From Sthenelais limicola (taxonomy: Eukaryota; Annelida; Polychaeta; Phyllodocida; Sigalionidae), in NCBI GenBank assembly GCA_942159475.1, contig OW804096.1, forward strand, positions 13,069,871 to 13,133,870: a stretch of 64,000 bases of DNA. Reading direction: 5' to 3'. A program made the position numbers and the translations under genes. The notes under the pieces were generated by a model that saw only the letters and a list, made by a program, of their open reading frames with translations, ran no database searches and was not told the origin of the DNA. How positions within the stretch are numbered: the stretch's first letter is position 1; every line of letters starts with the position of its first letter. This document shows, piece after piece, positions 1-9,127 of the stretch.

Positions 1-35
1 GCCTTATGATGGTACTGTGATGGCGAGAAGTGGCC

Positions 36-77
36 AGGTCCTGCCTACATTGCCAGTGAACCATGTAGGCAGGACCT
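36..77. repeat. Perfect 15-bp stem hairpin
   Basis: AGGTCCTGCCTACAT at 36-50 is the exact reverse complement of 63-77, with a 12-base loop. The surrounding 150 bases are more GC-rich than the flanking DNA and are unrelated to the repeat families found elsewhere in the window. It could be a fragment of a palindromic element or a transcribed hairpin; the sequence alone does not decide. Confidence 0.7.
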
Positions 78-182
78 TGTCATTCCTCTCCACCTACAGA
101 ACCAGCACAAACCATCGCAAGGTTTACTGCAGAGCTTACCGCAGCCAGTGCAGACCACCCTTGATTTAGCAACATTTCCTTT

Positions 183-221
183 GTAGAGCTGCTAATTGTA
201 CATTTTCTGAAAACCTGACCC
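183..221 (-). repeat. MITE-A terminal fragment
   Basis: Only the terminal 39 bases of a family A copy are present (AATTGTACATTTTCTGAAAA followed by CTGACCC). See the entry at 661 for the family. Confidence 0.7.
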
Positions 222-660
222 CTATATAGCATCTAACACCTGCATTTCTCTGTATATCTCGCTTTCCCTCTCCCATGTATAGATGCTAAATTCTTAATAG
301 AATATAATAGTTTCTGGATTGAAATCAAACAATGCAAACAACCCCCTGCCTTATGACATATAGGTCAGGATACAAAAATATCTAAATTTTTAGTTTTAAT
401 AGTTTCTCATAGATTGAGAACAAGTTAAGTGTAATCCATAAATCAGATTGTAAATTCAAATTGTACAGATTATGATGCCTTGACACACACACATGTCCTT
501 TAAATTGCATGAATAAAATAACAGAGATTTAGGATATAGACCTATAATAGTCTTTATGACAGAACTTGTATGTACTAATCCATAGTGACAACACCTGCAT
601 TCTAACATCTAACATCCCCACCTGTATATCTCTCTGTATCCCCCACCTCTCTCCTCTTCC
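222..660. other. AT-rich intergenic DNA
   Basis: No gene, RNA or dispersed repeat is recognised here. A short CT-rich patch lies just before the MITE at 661. Confidence 0.5.
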
Positions 661-897
661 TGGGTCAGAATTTCAGAAAAATGTACAATTGGCAGCTGTA
701 TACCTTTAGTAAATTCCGCTAAATTAGGCTGCAATCTGTCCAATACTATGTAAACTCGAGTATATACGGCATTGCATTGATACTAGCAATCGGTTTGGTT
801 AGGTTGAACTGGGTTTTGTATTTTATTTTCGTCTGAAATTTGGGTTATTTGAGAGAGTTGGTGAAGACAAATTGTACTTTTTCTGGTGACTTGACCC
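661..897 (+). mobile_element. MITE-A, full copy (family reference entry)
   Basis: Family A is about 235 bp with long inverted termini: the left end reads TGGGTCAGATTTTCAG then AAAATGTACAATT, and the right end is close to its reverse complement. No copy carries a coding frame, so these are non-autonomous DNA transposons (MITEs). I define plus orientation as the one with GGCAGCTGTACAC next to the left terminus. Some ends instead read GGGTGAAATCGTCAG, which suggests subfamilies. In several copies (17428, 48291, 61957) the two bases outside each end match, as TG or TA, consistent with a 2-bp target duplication. This copy is plus and pairs with the inverted copy at 911. Confidence 0.8.
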
Positions 898-910
898 TCC
901 TCCTATATAT

Positions 911-1146
911 AGGTCAGATTTTCAGAAAATGTACAATTCAACTTCACCAATTCTCTCAAATAACCCAAATTTAAGACGAAAATTAAGTTTAAAATACAGT
1001 TCAACCTAACCAAACAGATTGCTAGAAACAGTGCAATGTTAAATATACTCGAATTTACCTAGTATTGACCAAATTGCAGCCTAATTTAGCAGAATTTACT
1101 AAATGTCTACAGCTTCCAATTGTACATTTTCTGAAAATCTGACCCA
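911..1146 (-). mobile_element. MITE-A, full copy
   Basis: Minus-oriented copy lying 13 bases after the plus copy at 661, so the two form a large inverted pair with a very short spacer. Confidence 0.8.
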
Positions 1147-1154
1147 TATATATA

Positions 1155-1245
1155 GCCGCGGGGTCTATGCTATAAGGGGTAGGACCTTTATTTGTATAGC
1201 AAAATACCAAATCCTTTGAGACTCACTAGACCCAGCCTCCGCGGC
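1155..1245. repeat. Compound GC-rich hairpin
   Basis: Twenty consecutive bases at 1155-1174 pair in three blocks: GCCGCGG with 1239-1245, GGTCTA with 1227-1232 and TGCTATA with 1195-1201. Unpaired 3' bulges lie between the blocks. The GC-rich base of the stem stands out in AT-rich DNA. It may be a folded small-RNA locus or the remnant of a palindromic element. Confidence 0.5.
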
Positions 1246-1540
1246 AGGGGAATTATTTGGTAATATGTATGGTTTATAGAATTTCATGAGTCATTTGTCT
1301 GCATCGTGTTACTTCGTACCCGATTGCATTCTTACTAAAGGTGTATCGGTGTCGTGCGTACAAAGGGCTCTGGGGCGAGGGATTATTTTTCAAATCTATT
1401 GCAATAGTTGTTTGAAGAGTAATCAGGGCTTGCGTCAACCCCCTGTAGGAAATGGGAGGATGTCGTAAAAGGTTGTCGTAAAATATTAAACGTCAGATGC
1501 TATGATAACGTGAGATGGGGATTATGTGTGTATGCATACC

Positions 1541-1975
1541 ACATGCGTCATGTAATCCATGTCATGTATAGAGAGAGATATGATGGTTTTTTAAAGAGAA
1601 ATATGATGGTTTTCCCCTAAAAAAAATAATAAAATAGATTAATTGTGTGGCTATTGTCATGATTGTAGTAGAATATGAAATCTCATTAACCATTTCCGGT
1701 TATAGATTAGGCCTACCTTAGATATCTAAAGTGGTACAATAATCTTTTCAAATATATGTTGAGTCCAATGAGTAAATTCTGCCTATAAAGCTACCATGTA
1801 ATGCATACATGGTATATCATGTCGCATGTTTTTTCCCCCTGAAAAATAAATACAAACAAATAACTTAATCATGTAAATATTGACATGAATGTTGCAGGAT
1901 ATGATAACTCATCCACCATTTCCGGTTATAGATTACTTGAGATGTAAAGTACAAGGTGTAAATATTGCGGATTCT
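1541..1975. repeat. Diverged direct duplication
   Basis: A segment at about 1541-1745 recurs at about 1795-1975. The best-conserved part is CATTTCCGGTTATAGATTA, preceded in both copies by a related TGTCATGATTGTAG-like stretch and followed by GTAAAGT/CTAAAGT. Otherwise 1246-2079 is AT-rich DNA with no gene. Confidence 0.5.
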
Positions 1976-2079
1976 TAAACAAATTAAAGACCACATTCAT
2001 TGATAAGGCTCCAAACTCAGTTCAATCATCAAAGAACTCCACCCCCAATGCAAACTATATTCAGAAATGTTTATCTAGC

Positions 2080-2309
2080 GGGCCAGATCGTCAGAAATGT
2101 ACAATCTACAGCACTACCCATTTTGTAAATTCGGTTAAATTCGGCTGAAAAATGATAAGTAATAGATATGTCTGAGTATGTATTCGAATGATTCAAACAG
2201 TCTGTTTGGTTATGTTGAACTGTATTTGGAACCTAATTTTGTGCCTAAAATTTGTATTATTTGAGAGGATTGGTGAAGAAGAATTGTGCAATTTCTGACA
2301 ATCTGACCC
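2080..2309 (+). mobile_element. MITE-A, full diverged copy
   Basis: Plus copy with GGCCAGATCGTCAG at the left end and CAATCTGACCCC at the right end. It is followed directly by a second, truncated fragment. Confidence 0.75.
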
Positions 2310-2310
2310 C

Positions 2311-2380
2311 AGTATTTATGGTTCAGCAGAATTACGAAATGTGTTGAGCTTCCGACTGTACATTTTCTGACGCCCTGAGT
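2311..2380 (-). repeat. MITE-A fragment
   Basis: Right-hand 70 bases of a minus copy, abutting the previous copy. Confidence 0.6.
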
Positions 2381-2516
2381 GTTTCCGTATGTAAAATATG
2401 TGAATGTGTTGTCAAATAAATGATTAAATTCTGACACAACTGCAAAGATTCAGTTTTGCCTTTTAAGAAATTTTTAATCCCATTCATACCAAAGCATACT
2501 GGGAATATCTTCGTAA

Positions 2517-2646
2517 ACTTGGTATTATTGGGTTGATTAAGAAAGTCTATTAGGTTATGTTGAACTGTATTTTGAACCTAATTTGTCTTAACATTGTTAA
2601 GTTGTTGGTGAAGGTTAGTTGTATATTTTCTGACGACTTCAACCAT
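2517..2646 (+). repeat. MITE-A fragment
   Basis: Right half of a plus copy, recognised from the GTTATGTTGAACTGTATTTTG core and a degenerate terminal TTTTCTGACGACTTC. Confidence 0.6.
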
Positions 2647-2721
2647 ATGTATGTATACCGGTACACATACATTGACGTTAATCCAAAAAAACAAAAATCT
2701 GACGAAAATATAGATCACCTA

Positions 2722-2970
2722 CTCTAGGTCCAAAGTTGAGAGAGCCCCTTCAAACGAAGGGAAAGCTTCTCGCCTCAAACCGCATAGTGTCATTATAATA
2801 AAGACCACAAAATGTCACTATATTCCCATTAAAACGCCGAGTCCTAGGCCAGGAAACCAATTGGCGACGTAGGCTGACATACCATTCTTATCTGATCTGA
2901 GGGTTTGGACCTAGAATGTGATCTGAGGGTTTGGACCTAGAGTGTGATCTGAGGGTTTGGACCTAGAGTG
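2722..2970 (+). mobile_element. MITE-B with 3 terminal repeats (family reference entry)
   Basis: Family B is about 200 bp, starts TCTAGGTCCAAAGTTGAG and ends GGGTTTGGACCTAGA, so its tips are inverted repeats of about 12 bp. Conserved internal blocks include CCTTCAAACGAAGGGAAAG (a small palindrome) and GGAAACCGATTAGCGAAG. It has no coding frame and I read it as a non-autonomous DNA transposon. In this copy the terminal 26-bp block containing GATCTGAGGGTTTGGAC is present three times. Confidence 0.75.
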
Positions 2971-3337
2971 CACCTTCGTAATATGTAAAATGATATATAT
3001 GGAGTCCATCCATCACAACCTATTTATGGCTGTCACTTGATCTGCACTGGCAGAAAATCATCCTTGAAATTATTGGCGAGGTAATAAAGACGGTGAATGG
3101 GAAATTATATGAGGCTTTCAGACGAAGTATAAAGCCTGAATAGAAGGATTTATAGTAACTTCTCACTGTGTATAATAACCGTAGGAGCACAAAAGATGGA
3201 GAATGCTTAAATTTGATACCCTGGCTTAAAAAATACGGCCCTACAATTGCAAGTGTCTATTTGAAACTCCTTCAACATCTAAGCAGTTATTTGCTGGCTG
3301 AGAGGGTGGGTGTGGGGGTGTGGGTTGAGAAAGGGGC

Positions 3338-3737
3338 AGTCTAGGCCCAACGTTGAGAGAGTCCCTTCAAATGAAGGGAAAGCCTCTCGCCTCATCCGCA
3401 AAGTGCCATTATGATTCCATCAAAATGTCATTATATTCCTATTAAAACGCCCAGTCTTAGGCAAGGAAACCGATTAGCGAAGTAGGCTGACATACCATTG
3501 ATATCTGATCTGAGGGTTTGGACCTAGAGTGTGATCTGAGGGTTTGGACCTAGAGTGTGATCTGAGGGTTTGGACCTAGAGTGTGATCTGAGGGTTTGGA
3601 CCTAGAGTGTGATCTGAGGGTTTGGACCTAGAGTGTGATCTGAGGGTTTGGACCTAGAGTGTGATCTGAGGGTTTGGACCTAGAGTGTGATCTGAGGGTT
3701 TGGACCTAGAGTGTGATCTGAGGGTTTGGACCTAGAA
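3338..3737 (+). mobile_element. MITE-B with 9-copy terminal minisatellite
   Basis: A full family B copy whose right terminus is followed by a perfect or near-perfect 26-bp tandem array at about 3505-3737, nine units in total. The unit is the element's own terminal block including the inverted-repeat tip. Confidence 0.8.
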
Positions 3738-3911
3738 TGGGTGGGGAACGGTGGGGTGGGGTTAGTGCCTAGGCAAAGGGGAAGAACGACCATCAATATT
3801 AGCTGGAAATGCAGCATTAAATGCTATATTGATAAAGCAGACAAAAGAGAAAACGCTATTGACAACAACAAAGAGGAAACACCTCCATCCCCCTACCCCC
3901 ATCTCAACATA

Positions 3912-4148
3912 TGGGTCAGATTTTCAGAAAATGTACAATTCGCCCTCACCAATCCTCTCAAATAACCCACATTTAAGACAAAAATGAGCTTCAAAATGCA
4001 GTTTAACATAACAGAACTGATACTTTAAATCAATTCCATACCAACTATGCTCAGATATACCCGGTATTTTTCATTTTTCAGCCTAATTTAGGAGAATTTC
4101 CTAAATGTGTACAGCTGCCATTTGTACATTTGCTGAAAATCTGACCCA
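3912..4148 (-). mobile_element. MITE-A, full copy
   Basis: Minus copy with well-kept termini (TGGGTCAG and CTGACCCA). Confidence 0.8.
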
Positions 4149-4351
4149 TGTATACAACTCAGCGACTGTTAATCTATCGACACTGCGCTCGTCGCAGCCA
4201 CTTTGCACTGCCCCCACATTAGAGCTGTGAATGGTGGCCGCCAGGGGGACATATGTGTTAACCACAGTCTCAATGCAATGTGAAGAGGGCGATGAAAAGT
4301 ACAAAAACACTGCACCTATACATCTTCACCCTTGTACACCAACCTGTCACA

Positions 4352-4838
4352 TATGTGGGGGAAGTCGCCCAATAGTGTACAATTCGCCTCAAACAATCCA
4401 CATTTTGGGTGAGCTGGGAGAAATACTCGTAGAAGCGACTGTCCTTTTCTGTATGTCATTTTGATCAGAATAAAAGTTCTATATATAATATAGGACAAAT
4501 AAATGAAGAGCAAAATATAGTTGAACATGACCAAATTGATTTTTTTAATTGACGCAAAACCAAATATGCCAAGTATTTATTATTTTCAATATCAATATAC
4601 TCATATTTTAAAATATGCCAAGTTTCTATTATTTTCAATATAAGTATATACTCAGATATCAGTATGCTCAGATATGTTAAATATTCATCATTTTCAATAT
4701 CAATACACTCAGATATCAGTATGCTCAGATATGTTAAATATTCATCATTTTCAATATCAATACACTCAGATATCAATATACTCAGATATCAATATACTCA
4801 GATACTGAAATCAATATCATGCAGATATGCCAAGTATT
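4352..4838 (-). repeat. MITE-A copy expanded by an internal minisatellite
   Basis: The left end (GTGTACAATTCGCC) and the core (AGTTGAACATGACC) are those of a degraded minus copy. At about 4555-4838 the internal motif ACTCAGATAT/AAATATTCATCATTTT is tandemly repeated, with a clear 57-bp unit starting at 4660 and 4717. Confidence 0.55.
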
Positions 4839-5098
4839 TGGGTCAGGTTTGGAGAAAATGCACAATCTACAGTTCTACACGTCTCTCAAAATTCTGTTAA
4901 ATTAGAGTGCAAATTGATAAATACTAGGTATATCTGAGTATGTTCTGTATTGTATTCAATCAATAAATCGGTCTGGTTATGTTGAACTGTGTTTTGAACC
5001 TAATTTTCGTCTTAAATTTGGGTTCTTCCCACTTTATTGAGCAGAATCTACTAAATTTGTAAATCTGGCGGTTGTACACTTACCCACCCCCTGACCCA
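4839..5098 (+). mobile_element. MITE-A, rearranged copy
   Basis: Plus copy whose right portion, from about 5028, is replaced by a piece of a minus-oriented copy (GAGCAGAATCTACTAAAT and then a degenerate terminus). Confidence 0.6.
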
Positions 5099-5245
5099 TT
5101 GTCATGGGGTGAGGAAGTGTGTAGAGGAGAAGGGAGAATAATGGCCCTCCTTCCTTATGTCTATCATCTCTTTTAGTCTGAGCTATCCTTCATTAGGGAT
5201 GTATTACATGCGCTAACAATGCCTTCCACTCCAGCCTGTATATCT

Positions 5246-5290
5246 TGTGTTGGTGGTGGTGGTGTGGTGGTGGTGGAGGTGGTGGTGTGG
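5246..5290 (+). repeat. (GGT)n microsatellite
   Basis: An imperfect run of TGG/GGT triplets lies immediately before a family C retroposon. Confidence 0.8.
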
Positions 5291-5470
5291 AGTGAGTGAG
5301 TGAGATTGGTTGCTTTACGCCCTTATCAACACATTGAAGGTTATATCAAGGGCAGGAGAGCTGAGAGGGAGGCAGTTTATGATCGTACCCAGGAAATAGA
5401 GATAGAGAAGAAGGGAGAGAGAGACAGAGGAAAGAGACAGAAAGGCACTTTATGGTCATACCCAGGACCA
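5290..5470 (+). mobile_element. Family C retroposon (reference entry)
   Basis: Family C is about 185 bp. The head is GTGAGTGAGTGAG followed by ATTGGTTGCTTTACGCCC, the middle is ATCAAGGGC and GGGAGAGCTGAGAGGGAGGC, and the purine-rich tail ends ACCCAGGACC. The copies at 39171 and 48841 are flanked by 13-15 bp target duplications, which indicates retroposition. I see no tRNA-like A and B boxes and no poly(A), so the source of the mobilising machinery is unknown. Confidence 0.7.
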
Positions 5471-5541
5471 CTCAGTATGTGCTCAGAAGAGATGGAACAA
5501 TGGCATCTGCTTCTGTGCCTTTGGCTGGCAAATGCATTTCC

Positions 5542-5576
5542 AGTCTAGACTCAAAGTTGAGAAAGTCCCTTCAGAC
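5542..5576 (+). repeat. MITE-B terminal fragment
   Basis: Only the left 35 bases of a family B copy are present. Confidence 0.55.
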
Positions 5577-5719
5577 GTGTTTCTTTTAGGTTTTCTGTCA
5601 AAAAAACAGTTTAGTAGGTAGGCCTATCTGAGAGTTTGTGAAACTTAAAAAATGACAATGGTTTTTTCTTCCTAATGTATAACAAACAAATGTATGAAAT
5701 TGGGAATACATGACAGTAT

Positions 5720-5851
5720 AGTCCAGAAAGCCACATTCCTCGAGCGTTGCAGTTCACCACATACAGCGATAAGCTTAAGGCTAAGGCTAAAAGTGTTAAT
5801 GGGAATCACCTGACCCCTAAAAGTTAGGGGGCCATTAGGGCTTTCTAGTAC
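5720..5851. mobile_element. MITE-E copy
   Basis: About 132 bp with inverted tips (GTCCAGAAAGC and GCTTTCTAGTAC). The internal blocks CACATTCCTCGAG and CACCTGACCCCTAAAAG also occur in the second copy at 37205. It is non-coding. Confidence 0.65.
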
Positions 5852-6269
5852 TGACTGATGAAACAATGGAATTGTTTCTGTGGTGTTTTGTTATGATTGG
5901 GAAGTTGTATTTTCATGTGTTTGCTGTCATGCCCCCCCCCCCCCCCTTCCCCCCATACACACAACTCCCCAATTTAGAATCTTGTATTTTGACCCTGGAT
6001 CTGTTCATCTCAAATACAACCAAATATAAAGTATGTGGACATTTATAGATGTACTCCTCCAAACTATTTGTAAAATAACATCCAGGGAAAAAAGGGAAAA
6101 GAAAAATGACATCCAGAAGGAATATATAGGTAAGTACAAAGCAAATTAACGGGAAAGTTAAGTAGACTTAGTAGCATTATGGAATTAGGCTAAGCAGATC
6201 AAAACAATTATAACAAGACAGGAAGGAAGCCGCTGGTGACAGGTGATCACAACTAAATGGAAGCCTAAG
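5852..6269. other. Non-coding, with a poly-C run
   Basis: A run of about 16 C lies at 5933-5948. No gene is recognised in the rest. Confidence 0.5.
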
Positions 6270-6506
6270 TGGGTCAGATTTTCAGAAAATGTACAATTGA
6301 CAGCTCTACACATTTAGAAAATTCTCCTGAGTTAGGCTGAAACATGAGAACTACCGGGTAAATATGCGTATATTTGGTATCGCATTGATTTAAAGTATCA
6401 GTTCTGTTATGTTAAACTGGATTTTGAAGCTTATTTTTGTCTTGAATGTGGGTTATTTAAGATGATTGGTGAAGGCGAATTGTACATTTTCTGAAAATCT
6501 GACCCA
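6270..6506 (+). mobile_element. MITE-A, full copy
   Basis: Plus copy with intact termini. A 22-base start of another copy (6511-6532) follows and is cut off by family D. Confidence 0.8.
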
Positions 6507-6532
6507 AGTATGGGTCGGGTTTTCAGAAATAG

Positions 6533-6895
6533 GAGTAGGGGAAGACTACAGTGTGTGGGGGAAGAGGAAGAAGAGGAACATGAAGAAGGAGAAGAAGGAG
6601 AAGAAGAGGAAGAAGAAGAGGAAAAGGACGATAAACAAGAACAAGAACAAGAGAAAGAACAAGAGGAGGGGGAGGAAGTAGTATTACTGAGAAGATATTT
6701 CTGTTTAAAAAGCCCCCATTACAATAATGTAAAAGAAAGTTACAGTTTTCCCCACCAATGTGCACCATAAATTACAATTATACACCACTCAATTTCACAT
6801 AAAGCACCCATGGATCACGGGCAGGGTACATGATGCAGGTAGGGCAGGATCAACACGTTCATGTATCACATATTGACGGTTGCAATATAAAGGTT
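6533..6895 (+). mobile_element. Family D element with short purine tract
   Basis: Begins AGACTACAGTGTGTGGGGGA, contains a GAA/GGA-rich purine tract of about 120 bases, and continues through GTTTTCCCCACCAATGTGCACC to TTGACGGTTGCAATATAAAGG. The same order of non-purine flanks is found on the minus strand at 48690-51372, which defines the family. Open frames across the tract are low-complexity artefacts rich in Glu and Lys. Confidence 0.65.
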
Positions 6896-7116
6896 CAGAT
6901 TTTCAGAAAATGTACAATTGGCAGCTGTACACAGTTAATAAATTCTGCTGAATTAGGCTGCAATCTGGTCAATACTAGGTAAATTCGAGTATATTCGGCA
7001 TTGTATTGATTCTAGCAATCTGTTTGGTTAGGTTGAACTGTATTTTGAACTGAGTTTTCGTCTGAAATTTGGGTTATTTGAGAGGATTGGTGAAGTTGAA
7101 TTGTACATTTTCTGAC
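6892..7116 (+). mobile_element. MITE-A copy
   Basis: Plus copy lacking the last terminal bases (it stops at TTTTCTGACG). It abuts family D. Confidence 0.75.
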
Positions 7117-8140
7117 GTAAATGTAGATGTATCCTCCTAACAGTGTAATGTTGTCTAACCTCTTGAATGAATATGTTTGGAGAAAAAAGCAAAGGGAAAA
7201 GATATTTAGATTTTGATCGGTCTTAACTGAGAAATAAGCTTCAAATATTCACATTGCGTCTAAAATCAGCCTAGATTATCCCAGCATATCTTATTAATAT
7301 AACTGGAACCACACAACAAATGAAAGATTTCTCAATTCAATTCAATTCAATTCAACTATTTTATAGCACAATATCTGCCTTGACGGTGTGAATATACTCC
7401 CTTTTTGTCTAGGACATGAATTACTGCTTCGAAATCGAAATGTATGCATAATGTAACAGCTTTTATAGGTAAATTAATTAACGATTATAGAATCTGATAA
7501 AGATCTATTACTTGTTTTATTCAACTTAAGCTGGGAATAAAATTGTTATAATGTGATGTGATGTGATGGAAAATAAAAAAAAAGTGAAATAAGATAAAAT
7601 CTTAAGAACAAGCTAACACTGACAGCACTCACTATATTACATCACCCTAATATGAAACCCGATACCGCACTAGTGCTATATTATAATTATTATACAATGA
7701 CAGGAGCGAGAAGTAGTGTCTTATGTCCAACTGTGCCTGTATGACAGGTGCTGAAGATATATCAATCTCATCACATACCCACTTGCCTTAGTTTGACAGA
7801 TTTGTTACATAATATTGTACTAGAGCAATACGAGATCACGCGAGATCTCATGTATCACATTCATAAGCCATAGCTGAATTACGTATTTCCCTTTGCCGTA
7901 GCTATGGAAACGTAAACAACTGTTAGAGCGCATAAATTCTGTTTCTATTTGTCTCAGTTATCTTGCTCTGAGATGCTTTATACAGTAAGATTAGAACTTA
8001 TATACATGTATATGTCGTAATGTATAACAATGTTTTATATATTTTGTGTATATTATGTATGGATAATATGTATAAGTTATGTGCATGTATGTGTACACGT
8101 ATATTTTGTCCATGTATAATAATATTATGTTTAACATATC
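7117..8140. other. AT-rich intergenic DNA
   Basis: About 1 kb without a supported gene. It contains a short (ATTCA)n run at 7336-7355 and a small palindrome near 7829 (GAGATC...GAGATCTC). Confidence 0.5.
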
Positions 8141-8340
8141 GGTCCGATCGTCAGAAAGCGTGTCGAAAAAAACCCCCCTCTACTAATAGGTATTGGTATA
8201 TGAATATATTCGGTATTATGCTCCGAACTGTGTGTTTTGTTATGTTGAATTATTTTGTTGAATCTCAGTTTTGTATTAATTAGATTCTTTTTTCATAGGA
8301 TTGATGAAATCGAATTGTACATTTTCTAATAACCTTCCCC
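8141..8340 (+). mobile_element. MITE-A, degraded copy
   Basis: Plus copy with GGTCCGATCGTCAGAAAG at the left; the core and the TTGTACATTTTCTAA right end are still recognisable. Confidence 0.65.
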
Positions 8341-8515
8341 ATGTATACGTACATAAACTACTGCGAATACTAGAGTAATTCATCCATACTAACATTGGAA
8401 TAAACAGTTTAAAACAGAGAGTCCAGAATATGGAACAGAATCATTACAAAAAAAACCCTGCACATTACATTAAATGTAGAGTCTATAGAAGGCAGGTAGA
8501 GTGGGCAGGAACATA

Positions 8516-8540
8516 TGGGTTAGATTTTCCAAAAATGTAC
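8516..8540 (+). mobile_element. MITE-A left end, interrupted by Ngaro
   Basis: The first 25 bases of a copy, ending ATGTAC, stop at the Ngaro boundary. The copy resumes at 14080 with AATTGGC, exactly as in uninterrupted copies (TGTACAATTGGC). Confidence 0.85.
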
Positions 8541-8731
8541 CATTAAATGAGGAGGCGAAGAGTAAATTAAAATACATTTTGTTTATTATTTTGGGTAAAA
8601 GGGTTATAAAGATCCAGCGATGAACATTTTCATTTGTTGAATAAAATAAATGGTGTATTATATCACATAAATATCACATTGTCTGTTGAAATTGCTGGGT
8701 AATAAATAGTTGAAGATTAAAAGAGATAACC
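8541..8731 (-). repeat. Ngaro split repeat B2 (191 bp)
   Basis: The outer 3' repeat of the element. It is identical by eye to B1 at 8926-9116, from CATTAAATGAGGAGG through AAAAGAGATAACC. Confidence 0.9.
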
Positions 8732-8790
8732 CTTCGTGGGATAGTTTTTTGTGTAATCTTTTGATAAAAGATTTAGGGCGGAGGGTGGGC
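8732..8790 (-). other. 59-bp spacer between A2 and B2
   Basis: Sequence found nowhere else in the element. It contains a perfect 8-bp hairpin (AATCTTTT at 8755-8762, loop GAT, AAAAGATT at 8766-8773). Confidence 0.7.
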
Positions 8791-8925
8791 GATTTCGCTT
8801 CTGACTAGGGTGCGAGCGAAGGTCCAAGTGGCGTGTTTGACAGACTTTGGCCCAGAGTTCAGTTCTAAGTCGTGAAGGTGGCGCCACCCATTCAATGCCC
8901 TATAATGACACGTCATTATTAGCCT
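8791..8925 (-). repeat. Ngaro split repeat A2 (135 bp)
   Basis: Matches A1 at 13945-14079 with one visible substitution (GTGTTTGAC against GTGTCTGAC). It is joined directly to B1, and the A2-B1 junction (AGCCT then CATTAAATG) is exactly the element's two outer tips joined end to end. Confidence 0.9.
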
Positions 8926-9116
8926 CATTAAATGAGGAGGCGAAGAGTAAATTAAAATACATTTTGTTTATTATTTTGGGTAAAAGGGTTATAAAGATCC
9001 AGCGATGAACATTTTCATTTGTTGAATAAAATAAATGGTGTATTATATCACATAAATATCACATTGTCTGTTGAAATTGCTGGGTAATAAATAGTTGAAG
9101 ATTAAAAGAGATAACC
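8926..9116 (-). repeat. Ngaro split repeat B1 (191 bp)
   Basis: The inner B copy. It starts 11 bases beyond the recombinase stop codon. Confidence 0.9.
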
Positions 9117-9127
9117 AGGGGGATTCG

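Noticed and set aside
3505..3737. Telomere-like repeat because of AGGGTTT
   Set aside because: The unit is 26 bp, derives from a MITE-B terminus, and is not a TTAGGG-type array.
4555..4838. Possible CRISPR-like array
   Set aside because: The repeats are AT-rich, contiguous and variable in length, and the genome is eukaryotic; it is a MITE-derived minisatellite.
5300..5548. 82-codon open frame
   Set aside because: It runs through a family C retroposon, and similar frames appear in every copy.
6466..6770. Lys/Glu-rich open frames
   Set aside because: They span a MITE end and the purine tract of a family D element.
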